From Tyto alba (Eukaryota; Chordata; Aves; Strigiformes; Tytonidae): 64,000 nt of DNA. Every line of letters starts with the position of its first letter. Within the stretch, counting starts at the first letter, position 1. Shown here piece after piece: positions 1 through 64,000 of the stretch. A program made the position numbers and the translations under genes. The stretch spans positions 18,471,107 to 18,535,106 of the forward strand of contig NW_024881322.1 of assembly GCF_018691265.1 (NCBI RefSeq), in the 5' to 3' direction. The notes beneath the pieces are model-generated. The model searched no databases. It worked only from the letters and a program-made list of their open reading frames with translations, and was not told where the DNA came from.

Positions 1-32928
<32,928 letters not shown>

Positions 32929-33123
32929 TATTTTTATTAGCAATTATTTGACTGTGTGACACTCGGCAGATAGGTATGTGATGGAAAGAATGAAAGCAAC
33001 CGAACTTCATAGCAGCCACCCTGCTGCCATTTGGACCTCCCTTTTTAATAACTGAGATCAGGACTCCCATCAGCCAGTCTCAGATTTACATCAGAACTGC
33101 TCAGGATTGATACATTTCAAGTA

Positions 33124-33131
33124 TGTAAATA
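33124..33131 (+). promoter_or_regulatory. Pumilio-type element TGTAAATA in CUL1 3' UTR
   Basis: Exact match to the Pumilio consensus UGUANAUA, about 200 bases past the CUL1 stop. Function is inferred from the motif only. Confidence 0.45.
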
Positions 33132-33367
33132 TGGACACCAATGCCATTTAACCTAATTTAAGAACAGAAAGGAATCGAACCCTTCTCCTTTAAGGGTTGC
33201 ATGCTACTGCATTTAAATCAATACATTGGCTATATGATAAACAGCTGCCATCACAGGCAGCACTTATAAATGTTGGCAGCACTTTGAGAGCGAGTCTGAA
33301 TGGACCCATGTGTAATCTGCTATGAAAAACCATTTGTATAGTGTGTTTCATTTTTTAATGTGTGATA

Positions 33368-33373
33368 AATAAA
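33368..33373 (+). terminator. Poly(A) signal AATAAA, CUL1 proximal
   Basis: Canonical hexamer 440 bases after the CUL1 stop, followed directly by an A run and then T/G-rich sequence (TTGCATTTGGTTTTATTGTTTT) of the sort expected downstream of cleavage. Confidence 0.6.
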
Positions 33374-33450
33374 AAAAAAAAAATTAAAAGATTTCTGTAC
33401 AAGTTGCATTTGGTTTTATTGTTTTAAGTTTCATGACTTATCTTTCTAAA

Positions 33451-33460
33451 TGTAAATAAA
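33451..33460 (+). terminator. Second AATAAA overlapping a Pumilio-type motif
   Basis: TGTAAATA (33451-33458) overlaps AATAAA (33455-33460). Possible distal CUL1 cleavage signal. A further AATAAA lies at 33754-33759. Confidence 0.5.
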
Positions 33461-33779
33461 AGGTATAATGGTTATGAAAGCTATAGAAACTCATTTTCTT
33501 TTTCTCCTGTTCCCTGATGATTTAGCAGATTTTGTTCTCTGAAGAAATTAATTGTCATCTCTCATCAAATGTGCATGCTACCTCTTTAAGAGGAAACGGC
33601 TGCACCTTGAAAAGTTGTGATGCTTTCACAGGTACGCAGAATTAAAAATACTTCAAAAATATGTGGCAATAGTCGGTCGCTTGAAGTTGGAGCTGTTTTT
33701 AATACTGTTCAGTGTGCTGTAAGTGCATGACAGTTGCCTAAATGCTACCCTGAATAAATAAGGTTTAGGCTGTCAAATT

Positions 33780-35940
33780 ATTTGACTAGAAGAGAAAATT
33801 GTGTTCCTAAAGAATAATTCCCCTTAACTGCAACCTGTGATGGGAAAAAAAATATTTTTGAGTGTTACTACACCTATATTGATTGATTAGGCCTTATTGC
33901 ATTCTTCTTGTAACGTTTTGTGTTCGTTATATACATATAAAATGAGTATTAGCTTTCCATGTTACAAGCACAGTTCTACCATCCTCACGGGTCTCAGTTT
34001 TAGTAATTTATATTTTCTAGTCTTGATGGTGAAAAGAACCGAACTAACTTCTGCAGCCAAACCCTCTTCCCCTTAGAATCTGTGACTTGTTCTGGCATGA
34101 AAAAAAGGGGAGATAGGTTTTGTGTTGATACTGATTCTCTGAGGGAAACTAATTTTTCGTTGTTACAATTGAGCTGTGACCTACAAATGTGTCTGGGTGG
34201 GTTTGTTTTTTTTTTTTTTATTTAAAAAAGGAAGGAAGAATATTAGATGTGATCCAAACTGGTTTGGAAAATGGAAGTCTCATCCCCACTTGAGATTTTA
34301 CATGCTTTCTATTCCTATTCTGAAAGAACTTTAATCGCACTAAAGACTGCCAGCATAGGTAACAGAACCACCTTGCTATTCAGTTTTCAAATTGCTTTTC
34401 TGAAATTTAGAAGAATGGAGCTTGCAATGCTTTGGGGGCTTTTTTTTTTTTTTTTTTATGATGCTCTTTCATGTTTTGTTTTTGTGAACCCTTCTTGCAG
34501 AAAGTTTGGTGCTTGTAGATTTTTGGAGCCGGATGTACCCGTGGCAGGGTGACAGAAGCAGGCTGAACGATGGTCAGAGGGGGAAGGCCAGAAATAACTA
34601 ACAAACATGCTGTCCCAGCCCAGCCGCCCTCCAGCACTGGTTAACACGGCCTTGCTTTGTATACTTTGTGTGCTGTCTAGTGCAGAGCTCTATTTTTAAA
34701 ACCCATCTGCTGTCAATCCAGCTTCAGGCAAGAGCCATGCTGTACCCAAGCAGGGAGAAAATAAGTTTTGATTTTTGGACTTTTTTTTTTTTCCTCGTTA
34801 GTAAGATGAAGGGTATGAATTCTTAGTTCCTACTCAGGCTACCACCAGCTGGCTGCCTTACTCGAGCGTGGAGGCAGGCACTGCTGCTTTAGCACTTGCT
34901 GAACAGGGCCAGGGAGCTGGAGCCTCCTCACTGCAGAAGGGGCATCACTGACAGGATTTCTTGACATCAGTTTTGCAATAGTGTGTCCCTGCGCCTGCTC
35001 TCCCCCCCTGAGCTGTTTTCACTGGAGCATTGTGTTCTTCCCAGCAGAAAGCTGCAGAGTTCACACTCAGCTGGCAAATCGGAAATAAACATGTGGTAGC
35101 CCTGTACAAGACCCAAACAGACAGTGAACAGCAGTCTAAACAGTTTTGGATAAAAACATATATATAAAAAACTTGTAGTAAGAGATGGTAACTGTACCAA
35201 TAAGCAAACCTGTGATTGCTTACAGTTAAACAAGAGATGCAGAAGAGAAATGTATGTGTTAGTACTGTTGCATTCAGTATTTACTTTGTTGTTGCATTGA
35301 AGCTGCGGTTGCAGGTTCCAGTTTACTGGAATCCCACTGCTGCTTCCCTGATCAAAAGATGCAGGTGTTGTCCTCAGCAGCGGTATCACCGTACTGAGTG
35401 GGGAGATTCCTGGCACCTGCTTAGGCAGCTGGGTTGCCATTAAGCTAATGGGCAGGTAGACACCAACCTTGTCACCACAGCTGTGTCTTAGAAATAGGGC
35501 TTGTCCCAGACATCACAACTAGCCTGGGTTTTCTGGGGGGGGCAGGGACACCCTTTCCTCCCCCTCCTCAAATGCAGCTGCTGCTAACGGACAGAGCCCT
35601 TGTTAGGTTTAAGGACTGATGAGACTTAACAAAAGTAGAGAAATACTTTTAAAACCAAGAGGTTAGCTGTAAGAGCAAGCGTAGGAGTTTCTAAGCTGCA
35701 GCCATCACCTTCAGGCCAAGGGTACGTGAAAACTGAAAGACCTTTTACTGAGGGGCTAGAGGCTGAAGTCCCAGTCAGCTTGACTGATGTCACCTATGCT
35801 GTTTACGTCTTCACATTAATCTTAAATGTGGCCTGAAATAACAGCAGACAAAGTACACAGCTGCCTTCGCGCAAGTTGAAAGTGTTCACATTGCTTCCTC
35901 AACTGGCTGACACAAAATTCCAACTCGGTTCTACTAAAAA
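33780..35940. other. Intergenic space between convergent CUL1 and EZH2
   Basis: AT-rich to about 34450, then GC-richer to about 35900. I see no exon, RNA gene or mobile element that can be supported. T runs occur at 34206-34219 and 34440-34457. Open frames here have no recognisable protein and no splice context. Confidence 0.7.
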
Positions 35941-35959
35941 TGAAGAAGTTCAAGTATCC

Positions 35960-35965
35960 TTTATT
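35960..35965 (-). terminator. EZH2 poly(A) signal AATAAA
   Basis: TTTATT on the + strand is AATAAA on the - strand, in the context TTGAATAAAGGATACTTG. It is about 245 bases past the stop and the only canonical hexamer in the right place. Confidence 0.8.
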
Positions 35966-36086
35966 CAAGGTTGAAAAATGTACCACACCACATTATTGCA
36001 AAAGTTCATAGGTACAAAACACTTTGCAGCTGGTGAGAAGGCAATAAAAAGTTGGGGTTTTTTAATTTGTTACTATAAATTACTGT

Positions 36087-36094
36087 TACAGTAC
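36087..36094 (-). promoter_or_regulatory. miR-101 8-mer seed match, distal
   Basis: GTACTGTA on the - strand (context GCAAAGTACTGTAACAG) is a full 8-mer site, about 60 bases from the first site. Human EZH2 is an established miR-101 target through two such sites. Confidence 0.8.
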
Positions 36095-36147
36095 TTTGCA
36101 AATACAGAATTTCAAATTGCATCATTTTTATTTCTCTAAAATTGCCC

Positions 36148-36154
36148 ACAGTAC
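36148..36154 (-). promoter_or_regulatory. miR-101 seed match, stop-proximal
   Basis: GTACTGT on the - strand (context CTAGTACTGTGGGCAA) pairs with miR-101 seed positions 2-8. It lies about 55 bases past the EZH2 stop. Confidence 0.75.
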
Positions 36155-36208
36155 TAGAAATTCCTGAAGATAAGGCAGCTGTTTGTTTAAAAGAAGAGGT
36201 AGCTGGTG

Positions 36209-64000
<27,792 letters not shown>

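Larger units (their letters stand above)
32929..33393 (+). other. CUL1: CUL1 3' UTR, shortest predicted form
   Basis: From the TAA stop to roughly 20 bases past the first AATAAA (33368-33373). The region is AT-rich, as usual for a vertebrate 3' UTR, and holds a Pumilio-type motif at 33124. Longer forms could use hexamers at 33455 and 33754. The exact cleavage sites are inferred. Confidence 0.65.
35941..36208 (-). other. EZH2: EZH2 3' UTR
   Basis: About 270 bases from the EZH2 stop to just past an AATAAA on the - strand (35960-35965), close to the short 3' UTR length known for mammalian EZH2. Read on the - strand, several blocks look like the human EZH2 3' UTR as I remember it: GTACTGTGGGCAATTT, TTTGCAAAGTACTGTA, TTTTTATTGCCTTCTCACC and TTGAATAAAG. 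It carries two miR-101 seed sites, annotated separately. Confidence 0.85.

Noticed and set aside
34967..35440. 157-residue open frame on the - strand between the genes
   Set aside because: Low-complexity Leu/Ser composition, no domain recognised, no splice or promoter context.

Overview
This window is a piece of a vertebrate nuclear genome, most likely a bird. It holds two large, intron-rich genes lying tail to tail: CUL1 (cullin-1) on the + strand and EZH2 (the H3K27 methyltransferase of PRC2) on the - strand. The bird call rests on compact introns, avian-type LTR elements, an old CR1-type LINE fragment, and EZH2/CUL1 proteins almost identical to the mammalian ones. The same convergent CUL1/EZH2 neighbourhood is known in human 7q36. 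No bacterial, viral or organellar genes are present.

Layout. 1-7250 is intron of CUL1; its first coding exon (about residues 1-47) is not in the window. 7251-32928 carries 20 CUL1 coding exons that join in frame to give residues 47/48-776, ending at a TAA stop. Roughly 32929-33780 is the CUL1 3' UTR zone with several poly(A) hexamers and two Pumilio-type motifs. About 33.8-35.9 kb is intergenic with no gene that I can support. 35.94-36.21 kb is the short EZH2 3' UTR, with two miR-101 seed matches and one AATAAA. 36209-61772 (- strand) carries 17 EZH2 coding exons (human exons 4-20), which join in frame to 661 residues equivalent to human C83-P746. 61773-64000 is EZH2 intron; the exons for the N-terminal ~82 residues are beyond the right edge.

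Mobile DNA. Three LTR-type elements sit in introns, all antisense to their host gene: 14037-15105 (CUL1 intron, - strand, TSD AAACA), about 44467-45301 (EZH2 intron, + strand, same family as the first), and 50106-50717 (EZH2 intron, + strand, solo LTR with TSD AGATG). An old CR1-like LINE 3' fragment lies at about 20.6-21.2 kb. Simple repeats and a 4 x 17 bp minisatellite (30462-30529) complete the repeats.

Function. CUL1 is the scaffold of SCF ubiquitin ligases and EZH2 is the catalytic subunit of PRC2. They are neighbours by conserved synteny, not an operon. Exon limits were set by reading frame, splice dinucleotides and match to the known proteins as I remember them, not by an alignment tool. 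I did not find a credible undescribed system. The most interesting details are a GC-AG intron in CUL1, the conserved miR-101 sites, the altered acidic loop in EZH2, and a candidate poison-exon island in an EZH2 intron.
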